Source of the DNA: Acetatifactor muris
GTDB taxonomy: Bacteria; Bacillota; Clostridia; Lachnospirales; Lachnospiraceae
Length of the DNA stretch: 64,000 nucleotides
Reading direction: 5' to 3'
Assembly: GCF_024623325.1 (NCBI RefSeq)
Contig: NZ_JANJZD010000016.1
Location: forward strand, 1-64,000
How positions within the stretch are numbered: the first letter of the stretch is position 1; every line of letters begins with the position of its first letter. The notes below the pieces were generated by a model. It was not told the origin of the DNA. It worked only from the letters and a program-made list of their open reading frames with translations, and made no database searches. This document shows positions 16,680-25,273 of this stretch, piece after piece. A program made the translations under genes and the position numbers.

Positions 16680-17638
16680 CACTCCCGCCGCTTCACAGCA
16701 TTACCTCCTACTGTTTCTTCCAGCCAATCATGAATATCGCGCATTACCTCTTCCCGGTTAGTCTCGTTCAGCAATTCATGCCTGCCCCCTTCGTACAGTT
16801 TCAGCCTCACATTTTCCAGGCCTGCCCCCACAAGGGAATTATATGCCATTTTCACGCCTTTGCCGCAGTCTCCCACCGGATCCGCATCTCCAGATACCAT
16901 GAGTACGGGCAGCTTCTTCGGAATCTGTTCCAGGTTCTCCCCACGGTAAAGTCTGGATATCAGTTCAAACAGGGCGGTAAAACCGTTTACCGTAAAGGTA
17001 AACCCGCATAAAGGATCCTCCATATATCGCTTCACCCTGTCCTCATCACGGCTGAGCCAGTCCCATTTCGTCCGGGCATCTGCGATTTTCTTATTATACC
17101 CGCCAAAGGCAAGCCTGTCAATCAGCCGGCTCACATGCCCGGCACCGCAGAACAGCTTCTGCAATGCCGTCACTGCTGCAGCCGTCTCCACAACGGCCCG
17201 GGGCTGCATTCCCGTCCCCATGATAATGGCGGCGGAAATTCCCGTGCCATACCGGCACAGATAATTTCGGGTGATAAAGGAGCCCATACTGTGTCCCATA
17301 ATCACATAGGGCACGTCCGGATACAGAGCTTCCGTCATCTTTTTCAGCCGGTGGACATCCCGCACCAGGACAGTAGCCGGATCGTTTTCACAGAAATACC
17401 CGTATTTTCCGCCTTCTTCCACCGATTTCCCGTGGCCCAGATGATCATCCCCCGTCACCACATACCCTCTGGCTGTGAGAAACGCCGCAAACTCCTCATA
17501 CCGTTCCACATATTCGGCCATACCGTGTACAATCTGCACAACCCCCCGGACAGCCCGTGGGTCTTCCGGCCGATACCTGACTCCGTGAAGCCTGCTTTTC
17601 CCGTCCCTGGAGTCAAAATAAATCTCTTCTTTTATCAT
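16679..17638 (-). CDS. Alpha/beta hydrolase, monoacylglycerol lipase / lysophospholipase type
   Basis: A 319-residue serine hydrolase of the Hydrolase_4 (PldB/MGL) group. Visible motifs are the oxyanion-hole segment VQIVHGMAEYVERY (HG at ~39-40), DHLGHGKS, the nucleophile elbow GHSMGS (~113-118), the acid in SGDADPVG (~250) and the His in GGRHELLNE (~284). It lacks a signal peptide, so it acts on intracellular or membrane lipids. The open frame starts at a TTG; the ATG nine bases downstream (17638) is set properly behind AGAGGGA. It forms a two-gene unit with the acetyltransferase. Confidence 0.92.
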   Translation of the reverse strand: MIKEEIYFDSRDGKSRLHGVRYRPEDPRAVRGVVQIVHGMAEYVERYEEFAAFLTARGYVVTGDDHLGHGKSVEEGGKYGYFCENDPATVLVRDVHRLKKMTEALYPDVPYVIMGHSMGSFITRNYLCRYGTGISAAIIMGTGMQPRAVVETAAAVTALQKLFCGAGHVSRLIDRLAFGGYNKKIADARTKWDWLSRDEDRVKRYMEDPLCGFTFTVNGFTALFELISRLYRGENLEQIPKKLPVLMVSGDADPVGDCGKGVKMAYNSLVGAGLENVRLKLYEGGRHELLNETNREEVMRDIHDWLEETVGGNAVKRRE

Positions 17639-17687
17639 ACTATTCAATCCCTCTGCACCCTGCCGCAGGCATCCACTGCCGCATCAG

Positions 17688-19688
17688 CTACATTACTTCC
17701 GCCCCCGCCGGCATTTCTTTCTCAGGAACCACCAGCGCCAGATTTCCCTCCGCATCTTCTGCACACAGAATCATTCCCTCGGACAGCACGCCCGCCAGTC
17801 TGGCCGGCTTCAGATTCACCAGCACCACCACCTTCTTCCCCGCCATTTCTTCCGGAGAATAATGGGGCCGGATGCCGGACACAATCTGCTTTACCTGACT
17901 GCCGATCTTCACCTGACTGCAGAGAAGCTTTCTGGACTTCGGCACAGCTTCGCAGGAGAGAATCTCTCCCACCTGGAACTGAAGCTTTCCAAACTCCTCA
18001 AAGGTAATTTCAGGCTTTGCCTCCACGTCTATAACCTGCGCTTCCTCTTTTTTATCCGCCGCTTCCTCTGCGGACGCTGCCTCTCCTTCTGCGGATACCG
18101 CTGCCAGCATGGCTGCTGTCAGCTCCTCGTCCCTCTTCTCCACTTCCTTCATGTCCAGCCTGGCAAAAAGAATCTCCGGACGATCCGTCACCTTACTTCC
18201 GCTTTCATACAGGCCGAACCTGTCCAGTTCATCAAATTCCCTCAAACCGGTATTCAGCTGTGCGGCAATCCGTTCCGCCGTCCCCGGCATAAAAGGCTGC
18301 AGCAGCGATGCACCGATACAGATGCCTTCCACCAGATTGTACAGCACTGTGGAAAGTCTGTCGGCCTTCGCCTCATCCTTTGCCAGAATCCAGGGTTCTG
18401 TCTCATCAATATATTTATTACAGCGCTTGAAAACGGCAAAGATCTCCGTCAGGGCATCAGCCACCCTCAGCTGCGCCATTTTTTCTGTAACCTTTTTACA
18501 TGCACCTGCTGCCACGGCTTTCAAATCCTGGTCCGGCCCCTCCTCCGCACCTTTGCAGGCCACCACGCCGCCAAAGTACTTATTGCTCATGGATATGGTG
18601 CGGTTCACCAGATTTCCCAGCGTATTGGCCAGATCGGAATTGGTTCTCTCCGCTATCAGCTCCCAGGTGGCGTTTCCGTCATTTTCAAAAGGCATCTCAT
18701 GCAGCATATAGTAGCGTACCGCATCCACGCCGAAGAAATCCACCAGGTCGTCCACATAAATGACATTCCCTCTGGACTTGCTCATCTTGCCGCTGTTCAT
18801 CATCAGCCAGGGATGACCAAATACCTGCTTCGGCAGCGGTTCTCCCAGCGCCATCAGGAAAATGGGCCAGTATATGGTATGAAAGCGGATAATGTCCTTT
18901 CCAATCAGATGCAGGTCCGCAGGCCAGAACTTCTTATACTGTTCCGTGCTGCCGCCCTCCGCATCGTAGCCGATACCGGTAATGTAATTGGTCAGTGCAT
19001 CCAGCCACACATACACCACATGATCCGGGTCAAAATCCACCGGAACCCCCCATTTGAACGACGTTCTGGACACACACAGATCCTGGAGGCCGGGAATCAG
19101 GAAATTATTCATCATCTCGTTCTTGCGGGCAACGGGCTGAATAAATTCCGGATGCTCATTGATATGCTGAATCAGTCTGTCGGCATATTTGCTCATACGG
19201 AAGAAGTAAGTCTCCTCTTTGGCCGGCTTCACTTCTCTGCCACAGTCGGGACACTTGCCGTCCACCAGCTGAGACTCTGTCCAGAATGACTCGCAGGGGG
19301 TGCAGTACATTCCCTCATAGGCCCCCTTATAGATGTCGCCCTGCTTATACAGACGCTTAAAAATCTTCTGTACCTGTGTTTCGTGATAATCGTCGGTGGT
19401 GCGTATAAATTTGTCATAGGAAATATTCAGCAGATCACACATCCCCTGAATAATCCCCGCCACCCGATCCACAAATTCCTTCGGCGTCGTTCCCGCCTCC
19501 TGGGCCTTCAGCTCAATCTTCTGACCATGTTCGTCCGTCCCGGTCTGGAAGAATACCTCATAGCCTTCCTTTCTCTTGAACCGCGCGATGCTGTCCGCCA
19601 GCACAATCTCATAATTATTTCCGATGTGCGGCTTACCTGAAGTATAGGCAATCGCTGTTGTCAGATAATACTTTCCCTTGTTGTCCAT
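17688..19688 (-). CDS. metG: Methionyl-tRNA synthetase
   Basis: A 666-residue class I aminoacyl-tRNA synthetase that charges tRNA-Met. The HIGH box appears as KPHIGNNYE (~15-23), the zinc-knuckle cysteines as CTPC and CPDC (~125-147), the KMSKS loop as GKMSKSRGNVIYVDD (~297-311), and the C-terminal EMAP/tRNA-binding domain (~560-666, FGKLQFQVGEIL) is present. An acidic Ala/Glu linker precedes the C-terminal domain. The ATG at 19688 has AAAGGAG seven bases ahead; an in-frame TTG two codons earlier overlaps that spacing. Expression is controlled by the T-box leader at 19714-20022. Confidence 0.97.
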   Translation of the reverse strand: MDNKGKYYLTTAIAYTSGKPHIGNNYEIVLADSIARFKRKEGYEVFFQTGTDEHGQKIELKAQEAGTTPKEFVDRVAGIIQGMCDLLNISYDKFIRTTDDYHETQVQKIFKRLYKQGDIYKGAYEGMYCTPCESFWTESQLVDGKCPDCGREVKPAKEETYFFRMSKYADRLIQHINEHPEFIQPVARKNEMMNNFLIPGLQDLCVSRTSFKWGVPVDFDPDHVVYVWLDALTNYITGIGYDAEGGSTEQYKKFWPADLHLIGKDIIRFHTIYWPIFLMALGEPLPKQVFGHPWLMMNSGKMSKSRGNVIYVDDLVDFFGVDAVRYYMLHEMPFENDGNATWELIAERTNSDLANTLGNLVNRTISMSNKYFGGVVACKGAEEGPDQDLKAVAAGACKKVTEKMAQLRVADALTEIFAVFKRCNKYIDETEPWILAKDEAKADRLSTVLYNLVEGICIGASLLQPFMPGTAERIAAQLNTGLREFDELDRFGLYESGSKVTDRPEILFARLDMKEVEKRDEELTAAMLAAVSAEGEAASAEEAADKKEEAQVIDVEAKPEITFEEFGKLQFQVGEILSCEAVPKSRKLLCSQVKIGSQVKQIVSGIRPHYSPEEMAGKKVVVLVNLKPARLAGVLSEGMILCAEDAEGNLALVVPEKEMPAGAEVM

Positions 19689-19713
19689 TTTCAAACTCCT
19701 TTCTCAAATGCTG

Positions 19714-20022
19714 AAAAAAGCCCGTCCGCCGGTGCATGTATCTACTATACACCAGAAGACGAGCGCTTATGCCCGTGTTACCACTTCTCTTTACCTGCTG
19801 TTCACACAGCAGGCCTCCTCGGGTCAGTAACCCTGTCCGCTATAACAGGCGGAACCTGTCGCAGCCTAATCTGCCTGAAGCGGACTCGGTGCGCTGCTCG
19901 GAAGCCATCTTCCCCTTCACCCCGTCCGGCTCCTCTCAGCATTGCAGACATATCGGCCTGCCGGAACCTTCTCTGTAAGACCTCCACAAAGGGTATTCTC
20001 TTCGTCACCGCGTTTTTCATTT
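19714..20022 (-). promoter_or_regulatory. T-box leader (tRNA-Met responsive)
   Basis: A transcription-attenuation riboswitch that reads tRNA charging. The T-box motif is AGAAGTGGTAACACGGG (19790-19774); its TGGT bulge pairs with the ACCA end of an uncharged tRNA with A73, as in tRNA-Met. The terminator is a long hairpin (19720-19764: GCTCGTC pairing with GACGGGC) followed by six T (19719-19714). The antiterminator pairs AGAAG (19790-19786) with CTTCT (19758-19754), which is part of the terminator stem, so the two are exclusive. Stem I occupies roughly 20010-19830. I did not fix the specifier triplet; AUG is expected. Confidence 0.88.
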
Positions 20023-20028
20023 AAATAA

Positions 20029-20057
20029 AAAATAGCATAAACCGCGATAACTGTCAA
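20029..20057 (-). promoter_or_regulatory. Promoter of the metG T-box transcript
   Basis: TTGACA (20057-20052), 17 bases, then TATTTT (20034-20029) preceded by TGC (extended -10). Transcription would begin near 20022, at the start of the T-box leader. The promoter sits just past the stop codon of the upstream gene. Confidence 0.75.
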
Positions 20058-20061
20058 CCTG

Positions 20062-20808
20062 TTATTTCTTCGTGGAAAGTTTACTGTACTCTCCCTTTTT
20101 ATCATAAGAATCCAGAAGATAGCTGTCATCCATCAACACACAGTCGATTTCCAGTTCATCTCTGCGGTACTTACTTCGTCTGCGCAAATCTTCCTTCGGC
20201 CGCTCCTGCTTCGCCTGAAAGGACCCCTTTGTCTGCGCATTCATGAATTTCCCGGGTAAATGACCGGCCAGCTGTCCGGTAATGTCCCTGAACTTTACCC
20301 GCACCTTCTGCCACAGATTCTCCTGCCGGCTTCCGGTATCTTCCACCGCCGCAAAATACGGATTACCCTGAGAGTTCTGGGGCAGCACCGCTGATGCCGC
20401 TGCGGCGACCTGGGGAGCATGCAGTGTCTGCGCCATATCCGGCTGATGAATGTTCAGTCCCACAGCGCTCATTCCCGGGCTGTCTGCCGTTGTGCTTTCA
20501 CTGACCTGGGCCAGCACCTGGGCGGCACCGGCCTTATCTCCCGGCTCTCCGGCTTGGCCCGGCTCATTGGTCCCCCAGATATGACGAAGCAGCCCTTTCC
20601 CGCTCCCCAGTGTCTTCTCCAGCCAGGCTGACAGGGAAAACTGCCCTTCTGTCTGCTGTCCGGTCTCCTGCACCGCCTGTGCGCTCATATTCCCGGATGC
20701 TGCCTTCGTTGCTTCCACATCCTGACGATAATGGCTGTGATCATGCATACAATTAGTTACGTGATGCATCTCTGCACCATGTCCATTGCCGATTCCATTA
20801 AACTGCAT
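20062..20808 (-). CDS. Hypothetical protein, low complexity
   Basis: A 248-residue soluble protein I do not recognise. The N-terminal part is Gly/His-rich (FNGIGNGHGAEMHHVTNCMHDHSHYR), the middle is Ala/Gln/Ser-rich and looks disordered, and the C-terminal ~60 residues are basic then acidic (RRRSKYRRDELEIDCVLMDDSYLLDSYDKKGEYSKL). The His-rich start could bind metal but nothing proves it. The ATG at 20808 has GAGGTG five bases upstream and lies 20 bases behind rpe, so the two are cotranscribed. The C-terminal motif DSYLLDSYDKKGEYSKL ends in a pattern reminiscent of conserved tails in small Lachnospiraceae proteins; this is only an impression. Confidence 0.8.
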   Translation of the reverse strand: MQFNGIGNGHGAEMHHVTNCMHDHSHYRQDVEATKAASGNMSAQAVQETGQQTEGQFSLSAWLEKTLGSGKGLLRHIWGTNEPGQAGEPGDKAGAAQVLAQVSESTTADSPGMSAVGLNIHQPDMAQTLHAPQVAAAASAVLPQNSQGNPYFAAVEDTGSRQENLWQKVRVKFRDITGQLAGHLPGKFMNAQTKGSFQAKQERPKEDLRRRSKYRRDELEIDCVLMDDSYLLDSYDKKGEYSKLSTKK

Positions 20809-20827
20809 ACTGTCACCTCGCAATCTC

Positions 20828-21496
20828 TCAGTCATTTACTTCAGCCTTTTTCAGCTTCTCCATAAACTGTCTCACATTCTCCGATATCTTATTCTGAAAT
20901 ACCGCGGAGCCTGCCACAACCACGTTGGCCCCTGCCTCCAGAGCAAGGTCCACGTTATCCAACCGGATTCCGCCATCCACTTCTATATCTGTGCGCAGGC
21001 CCTTTTCCATAACCATGGCCCGGACCTCCCGCACCTTATCCAGACATTCAGGTATCAGCTTCTGACCGCCGAATCCAGGCTTCACTGTCATCACCAGCAC
21101 CATATCCACCAGCTTCAGATACGGTTCCAGCGCCTTCGCCGGCGTATGCGGGCTGATGGTAATTCCCACCTTCTTACCCAGGAAGCGAATCTTCTGGATA
21201 GTACCTGTCACATCCTCCGTGGCCTCCAGATGGAAATTAATCAAATCGGCGCCGCAGTCTGCAAATTCCTTTATGTACCGCTCCGGCTTCTGAATCATCA
21301 GGTGCACATCGAAGAAAATATCCGAACAATGCCGGATGGACAGGATGACCGGCATTCCAAAGGAAATATCCGGCACAAACATCCCGTCCATCACATCAAT
21401 ATGCAGATAGCGGGCGCCTGCGTGCTCCGCCTCCCTTATCTGCTCTCCAAGCCTGCTGAAATCCGCTGCCAAAATAGACGGTGATAATATATTCAT
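20828..21496 (-). CDS. rpe: Ribulose-phosphate 3-epimerase
   Basis: A 222-residue TIM-barrel enzyme that interconverts D-ribulose-5-phosphate and D-xylulose-5-phosphate in the pentose phosphate pathway. Family marks are LSPSILAADFSRLGEQI at the N-terminus, the metal/catalytic block HIDVMDGMFVPDISFG (His, Asp, Met), DVHLMIQKPE, VMTVKPGFGGQ and the catalytic Asp in EVDGGI. The frame is open 30 codons further upstream, but ATG 21496 has GGAGG five bases ahead and matches the family start. Confidence 0.97.
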   Translation of the reverse strand: MNILSPSILAADFSRLGEQIREAEHAGARYLHIDVMDGMFVPDISFGMPVILSIRHCSDIFFDVHLMIQKPERYIKEFADCGADLINFHLEATEDVTGTIQKIRFLGKKVGITISPHTPAKALEPYLKLVDMVLVMTVKPGFGGQKLIPECLDKVREVRAMVMEKGLRTDIEVDGGIRLDNVDLALEAGANVVVAGSAVFQNKISENVRQFMEKLKKAEVND

Positions 21497-21608
21497 CCTG
21501 ACCTCCACGATGTCTCTCTGCCCAATCTCTTCACCCTGCTTCCAGCTGTCGTCAGGGTGGATATGTATCCTGTCTGCTTCCTTCACACCGTCTATTTTAA
21601 CAAAGATA

Positions 21609-22973
21609 TTAAAGCTTGTCCACGTCCATTTTCAGTTGTTCCCACTCATCCTCATTATTTGTATAATAGAGCGGGCATTTTTTACCTCCGCAGTCATAAT
21701 GTCGAAGAATATCCTCGCTGTCCAGGTCATAGGCATCCGTAAGCCATGCCAGCAGCGAAATCAGGGAATCATAGGTCTCCTGGGTAAAGGAGCCGTCTTC
21801 CGCCAGATAACAGCACTCTATCGAAATCGAATCAAAATTGCGGGTCATCACCGCATAGGCAATCTCATCCAATGGCACACACTGAATAATCTCTCCTTCA
21901 TAGCCGATGATAAAATGTGCGCTGACACTTGCTTCATGCATGTCCTTCTGCTGCTCGAAATAACTGCGGTTCTGGGCAGCGCTGGTTCCCGGGTTTGCCG
22001 TATAATGTACAAAAATATTATTCACTGTCTCCAGACTGTCCCCGGGTCTGGAATATTCGTTGGGTGTCAGGAAATCCTCGGTCCACTGAGGATGTGCAGC
22101 AAACACATCTGCGGGAAGCCCCTGCGTGGAATTGCCTGAAATCGGATTCTGTACGGCATTCATCCCACTGTCCCCGGCCTGAGCAGGCGGATTATTGCCA
22201 TTTTCCGCTGCAGCAGCCCTGTTATTTCTGATTACCAGTGCAGTCGCCAGCGCGAGAATGCACAGAAGCCATACGCTGACAGTCAGACGCTGCATCAAAA
22301 TGCGCTTTCTGCGACGGGACAGCGCCGGACGCTTCGCCGGCATCTTCTGATATCCTGCCGGTGATGGCCGACGGCGGACCGGCATTTCCTGATTGCCCTC
22401 CGGCGATGGCCGGCGGCGAACCGGCATTTCCTGATAGCCCTCCGGCGATGGCCGGCGGCGGACCGGCATTTCCTGATTGCCCTCCGGCGATGGCCGGCGG
22501 CGAACCGGCATTTCCTGATAGCCCTCCGGTGATGGCCGGCGGCGGACCGGCATTTCCTGATAGCCCTCTCGCGATGGCCGGCGGCGAACCGGCATTTCCT
22601 GATATTCTGCAGGTGACGGTCGGCGGCGGGTCACAGCAGAAGCCCCTCCTGTCAGCACAGTCCCGGGAGATACCCGTTTTTCCCTTTTCTCCTCTCCCCG
22701 ATACACTGCAGGCCGTGACATCCGTTCTCCGGCATTGGCTTTTGTATATGCCAGCGGAACATCTTCCCTGGATTTCATCTGTACGACGCGATTGTCCTCT
22801 CTGTCGGAAGCATTCTGTCTGACAGTTGTATGTATCCCTGTATGGATTGCTTTTCGCCCGGAATGATTCCTGCCGTTTCGCTGCTGTTCATAATCTACCA
22901 GATATGGGTTACGTCTGGTGTCAGCTTCCTCATAGATGTCTCTTCTCTGCGCCCGGTTATCATGACTCAACAT
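21609..22973 (-). CDS. Membrane-anchored N-acetylmuramoyl-L-alanine amidase with repeat region
   Basis: A 454-residue protein. Residues 1-115 are basic and hydrophilic, residues 116-213 are seven copies of a 14-residue repeat, then a single membrane segment (VSVWLLCILALATALVI, ~232-248), an Asn/Gly/Ser linker and a C-terminal Amidase_2/PGRP-like domain (~300-454). Zinc-ligand candidates are the His in NIFVHYTANPG and the His and Cys in RHYDCGGKKCP; EIAYAV and SISIECCY fit the family. With the positive N-terminus inside, the amidase domain is outside and would cut the amide bond between muramic acid and the stem peptide. The long cytoplasmic basic repeat is unusual for an amidase. Confidence 0.92.
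   Translation of the reverse strand: MLSHDNRAQRRDIYEEADTRRNPYLVDYEQQRNGRNHSGRKAIHTGIHTTVRQNASDREDNRVVQMKSREDVPLAYTKANAGERMSRPAVYRGEEKREKRVSPGTVLTGGASAVTRRRPSPAEYQEMPVRRRPSREGYQEMPVRRRPSPEGYQEMPVRRRPSPEGNQEMPVRRRPSPEGYQEMPVRRRPSPEGNQEMPVRRRPSPAGYQKMPAKRPALSRRRKRILMQRLTVSVWLLCILALATALVIRNNRAAAAENGNNPPAQAGDSGMNAVQNPISGNSTQGLPADVFAAHPQWTEDFLTPNEYSRPGDSLETVNNIFVHYTANPGTSAAQNRSYFEQQKDMHEASVSAHFIIGYEGEIIQCVPLDEIAYAVMTRNFDSISIECCYLAEDGSFTQETYDSLISLLAWLTDAYDLDSEDILRHYDCGGKKCPLYYTNNEDEWEQLKMDVDKL
22335..22628 (-). repeat. Seven 42-base tandem repeats in the amidase gene
   Basis: Seven in-frame copies of a 42-base unit encode RRRPSP-E/A-G-Y/N-QEMPV. Two unit types differing at Tyr/Asn alternate in the middle copies, which suggests an 84-base duplication. 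The units are almost identical at DNA level, a substrate for slippage or recombination. The RRPSP core looks like a possible Ser/Thr kinase site. Confidence 0.92.
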
Positions 22974-23143
22974 TTCTTCACCTCATCGTACTTTTTAGCA
23001 ATATCTGTCCACAGCCCTGATTTAACATGACAACGATTTTCATTTACAGAGCGGTATTACTGATTAAGTAAATACAATATAAGGCAGAAATGTATCATTT
23101 TTGTTTATTAAATCCTTAAGATTCATTAAGAAATAAGCAAGGT

Positions 23144-24049
23144 TTACGCCTGTACATACACCCCTTTAAACGCGCGGTAAGTTTTCATCATGCCCTCTGA
23201 AATCCCCGTATAGCTGATTCCCAGCTCCTGTCTGCTCCTGTCATTGGCATACAGCTCAGATTCCTCCTGGGTCACGGGAAAGGGAAGCGGGACATTCCTC
23301 TCCGCGGCCTCCTCCGCCGTCATGGACAGCACCGTCACATCCACATCCGCCGCTTTTTTCAGTTCTCCCGCCAGAAGCCCGTAAGTCATCACCTGGTCCT
23401 GGCACAGATTATATGCCTGTCCATATGCTTTCTCATTGAGGAGACACCTGAGCACCGCCCCGGCGGCATCTTTCACATAGACGAACTGAAATTCTCCTTT
23501 GGAATCCGTTATCCTGGGCAGAACATGCTGCTGTACCATCATCTTGATATAGGCTGATTCTCTGGGTGCATAATTAAAGGGACCATACAGAATGGCCGGT
23601 CTCAGCACGGTCCAGTGAATGCCCTTCTCGGCACATTTTTCCCGAACCTCCCGCTCCAGAGCCACTTTTCCCGCTATATAGGCCCCCGCCTCCCCCGGGA
23701 AAATCCTGGTCTCCAGCGGCGCATCCTCGCCCCTTCTGCCCCCACTTCCCCGCTCGTATACATCCACGGTGCTGATAAAGATATACTGTCTCACCTTTCC
23801 TGTCAGATTGTCCAGCACACGCGCTATGTCGCCCGGCTCATAGGCACAGAAATCCACAATGACATCAAAATTCCCTTCCAGAGAACGCCACACCCCCTCA
23901 TCTCTTCTGTCCCCTTTAATCTGCTGTACGCCGAATTCTGCCAGGGAATAGGTTCCACGATTTACCACTGTGATCTCATGCTCTTTTGAAGCCAGCATGA
24001 CAAAGACCCTTCCGAAAAAGTAGCTTCCGCCTATGACTAAAATCTTCAT
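23144..24049 (-). CDS. NAD-dependent epimerase/dehydratase family protein
   Basis: A 301-residue extended short-chain dehydrogenase-like protein. The N-terminal nucleotide motif is variant: GGSYFFGR instead of GxxGxxG. A VNRG follows the second strand, DFCAYEPGD and FISTVDVYERG give the core, and the active-site Tyr could be in GAYIAGKVALE (YxxxK). The pattern resembles plant/cyanobacterial mRNA-binding-like and isoflavone-reductase-like epimerases. Substrate unknown. It is a single gene between terminators with AAGGGGG ahead of the ATG. Confidence 0.87.
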   Translation of the reverse strand: MKILVIGGSYFFGRVFVMLASKEHEITVVNRGTYSLAEFGVQQIKGDRRDEGVWRSLEGNFDVIVDFCAYEPGDIARVLDNLTGKVRQYIFISTVDVYERGSGGRRGEDAPLETRIFPGEAGAYIAGKVALEREVREKCAEKGIHWTVLRPAILYGPFNYAPRESAYIKMMVQQHVLPRITDSKGEFQFVYVKDAAGAVLRCLLNEKAYGQAYNLCQDQVMTYGLLAGELKKAADVDVTVLSMTAEEAAERNVPLPFPVTQEESELYANDRSRQELGISYTGISEGMMKTYRAFKGVYVQA

Positions 24050-24142
24050 TCTTACCCCCTTACTCTCCTGCCTTGGAAACGCATAAACCGTCCTGCCTTT
24101 CCATTTACCGCAGGGCTGATTACACCAAGACAGTCAAAATTC

Positions 24143-24180
24143 AAAAGCATCCAATATCAGCAGAGATATTGGATGCTTTT
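24143..24180. terminator. Bidirectional terminator
   Basis: A perfect 16-base stem, AAAAGCATCCAATATC (24143-24158) with GATATTGGATGCTTTT (24165-24180), closes a six-base loop. The T run on the minus strand lets it end the pentose/transketolase transcript 150 bases after its last stop. Confidence 0.88.
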
Positions 24181-24181
24181 C

Positions 24182-24294
24182 TTACTTCAAATTTTCTCTT
24201 ATAATCTGATCATAATCCTGTATCTGCTTTACCACATTATACATATTTTTTCTTCTTCGATATCAAACAGATACTTTGTCATAATCTTCGGCAT
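24182..24294 (-). pseudogene. Possible decayed small gene
   Basis: Two abutting reading frames code for MPKIMTKYLFDIEEEK and, after a one-base shift at a run of six A, for MYNVVKQIQDYDQIIRENLK with a stop directly before the terminator. Joined, they give a protein of about 37 residues. I do not recognise it. It may be a remnant, a real short protein split by a shift, or chance. Confidence 0.3.
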
Positions 24295-24331
24295 GCTCCC
24301 ATCTTAATGCGACAGTCCTGTTATCACAGCC

Positions 24332-25273
24332 CTACACAAATTCCTTCACAGACTTATACACGCCTTCCGCGTCCAGCCCGTACTTCTCAACCAGCGCCGC
24401 CGCGGAGCCGGATTCGCCGAACACATCCTGCATGCCCAGCTTCTTCACTCTGGTAGGCAGGTTTGCACTCAGACAGTCGCAGACCGCGCTGCCCAGGCCG
24501 CCGATGACACTGTGCTCTTCCACGGTAACCACCTTGCCGGTCTTTTTCGCACTGTTAATGATAATCTCCTCGTCCAGAGGCTTGATGGTACAAATGCTCA
24601 CCACCTCGGCACTGATACCGTCTGCGGCCAGCTTCTCCGCGGCGCCCATGGCGGAATCCACGCAGATGCCGGTAGCCACGATGGTCACATCGCTTCCCTC
24701 CCGGACAATAGAGCCCTTGCCAATCTCGAAATGATAATCCGGTCTGTCGTTAATCACAGGCACTGCCGCACGGCCAAAACGGATATATACGGGACCTTCG
24801 TGTTCCAGCGCCGCGCGCACGGCTGCCTTCGCCTCCACATCATCCGCAGGACACATAACTACCATGCCCGGAATGGTACGCATCAAAGCGATATCCTCGT
24901 TGCACTGATGGCTTGCGCCGTCCTCCCCCACGGTAATCCCCGCATGGGTGGCACCGATTTTCACATTCAGATGAGGATAGCCGATGGAATTACGCACCTG
25001 CTCGAAAGCTCTCCCCGCCGCGAACATGGCGAAGGAACTCACAAAAGGAACCTTGCCCACCAGGGAAAGTCCTGCGGCCACACCCATCATATTCGACTCC
25101 GCGATACCGCAGTCAATATGGCGGTCCGGATATGCCTTACGGAATACACTTGTTTTGGTGGCAGCTGCCAGATCGGCATCCAGCACCACCAGATCGGGGA
25201 ATTCTTCCGCCAGTTCCTTCAGCGCATTGCCATAGCTCTCACGGGTTGCAACTTTTTTGATTTGGTCTGCCAT
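24332..25273 (-). CDS. tktB: Transketolase, C-terminal subunit
   Basis: A 313-residue protein equal to the pyrimidine-binding and C-terminal domains of transketolase. The Glu that activates thiamine diphosphate lies in DCGIAESNMMGVAAGLS (~57), and the substrate-phosphate region THAGITVGEDGASHQ (~107-121) is conserved. With the N-terminal subunit encoded directly upstream (stop and start overlap by one base in TAATG) it forms the split transketolase common in Clostridia, moving two-carbon units between pentose phosphates. The symbol reflects the pair rather than a named locus. Confidence 0.95.
   Translation of the reverse strand: MADQIKKVATRESYGNALKELAEEFPDLVVLDADLAAATKTSVFRKAYPDRHIDCGIAESNMMGVAAGLSLVGKVPFVSSFAMFAAGRAFEQVRNSIGYPHLNVKIGATHAGITVGEDGASHQCNEDIALMRTIPGMVVMCPADDVEAKAAVRAALEHEGPVYIRFGRAAVPVINDRPDYHFEIGKGSIVREGSDVTIVATGICVDSAMGAAEKLAADGISAEVVSICTIKPLDEEIIINSAKKTGKVVTVEEHSVIGGLGSAVCDCLSANLPTRVKKLGMQDVFGESGSAAALVEKYGLDAEGVYKSVKEFV

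Noticed and set aside
17862..19289. 475-codon open frame on the + strand
   Set aside because: Antisense of metG, whose minus-strand product has all signature motifs. No ribosome site and biased composition.
22335..22628. Regular repeats that could suggest a CRISPR array
   Set aside because: The 42-base units are contiguous without unique spacers and are in frame in the amidase gene; no cas genes are present.
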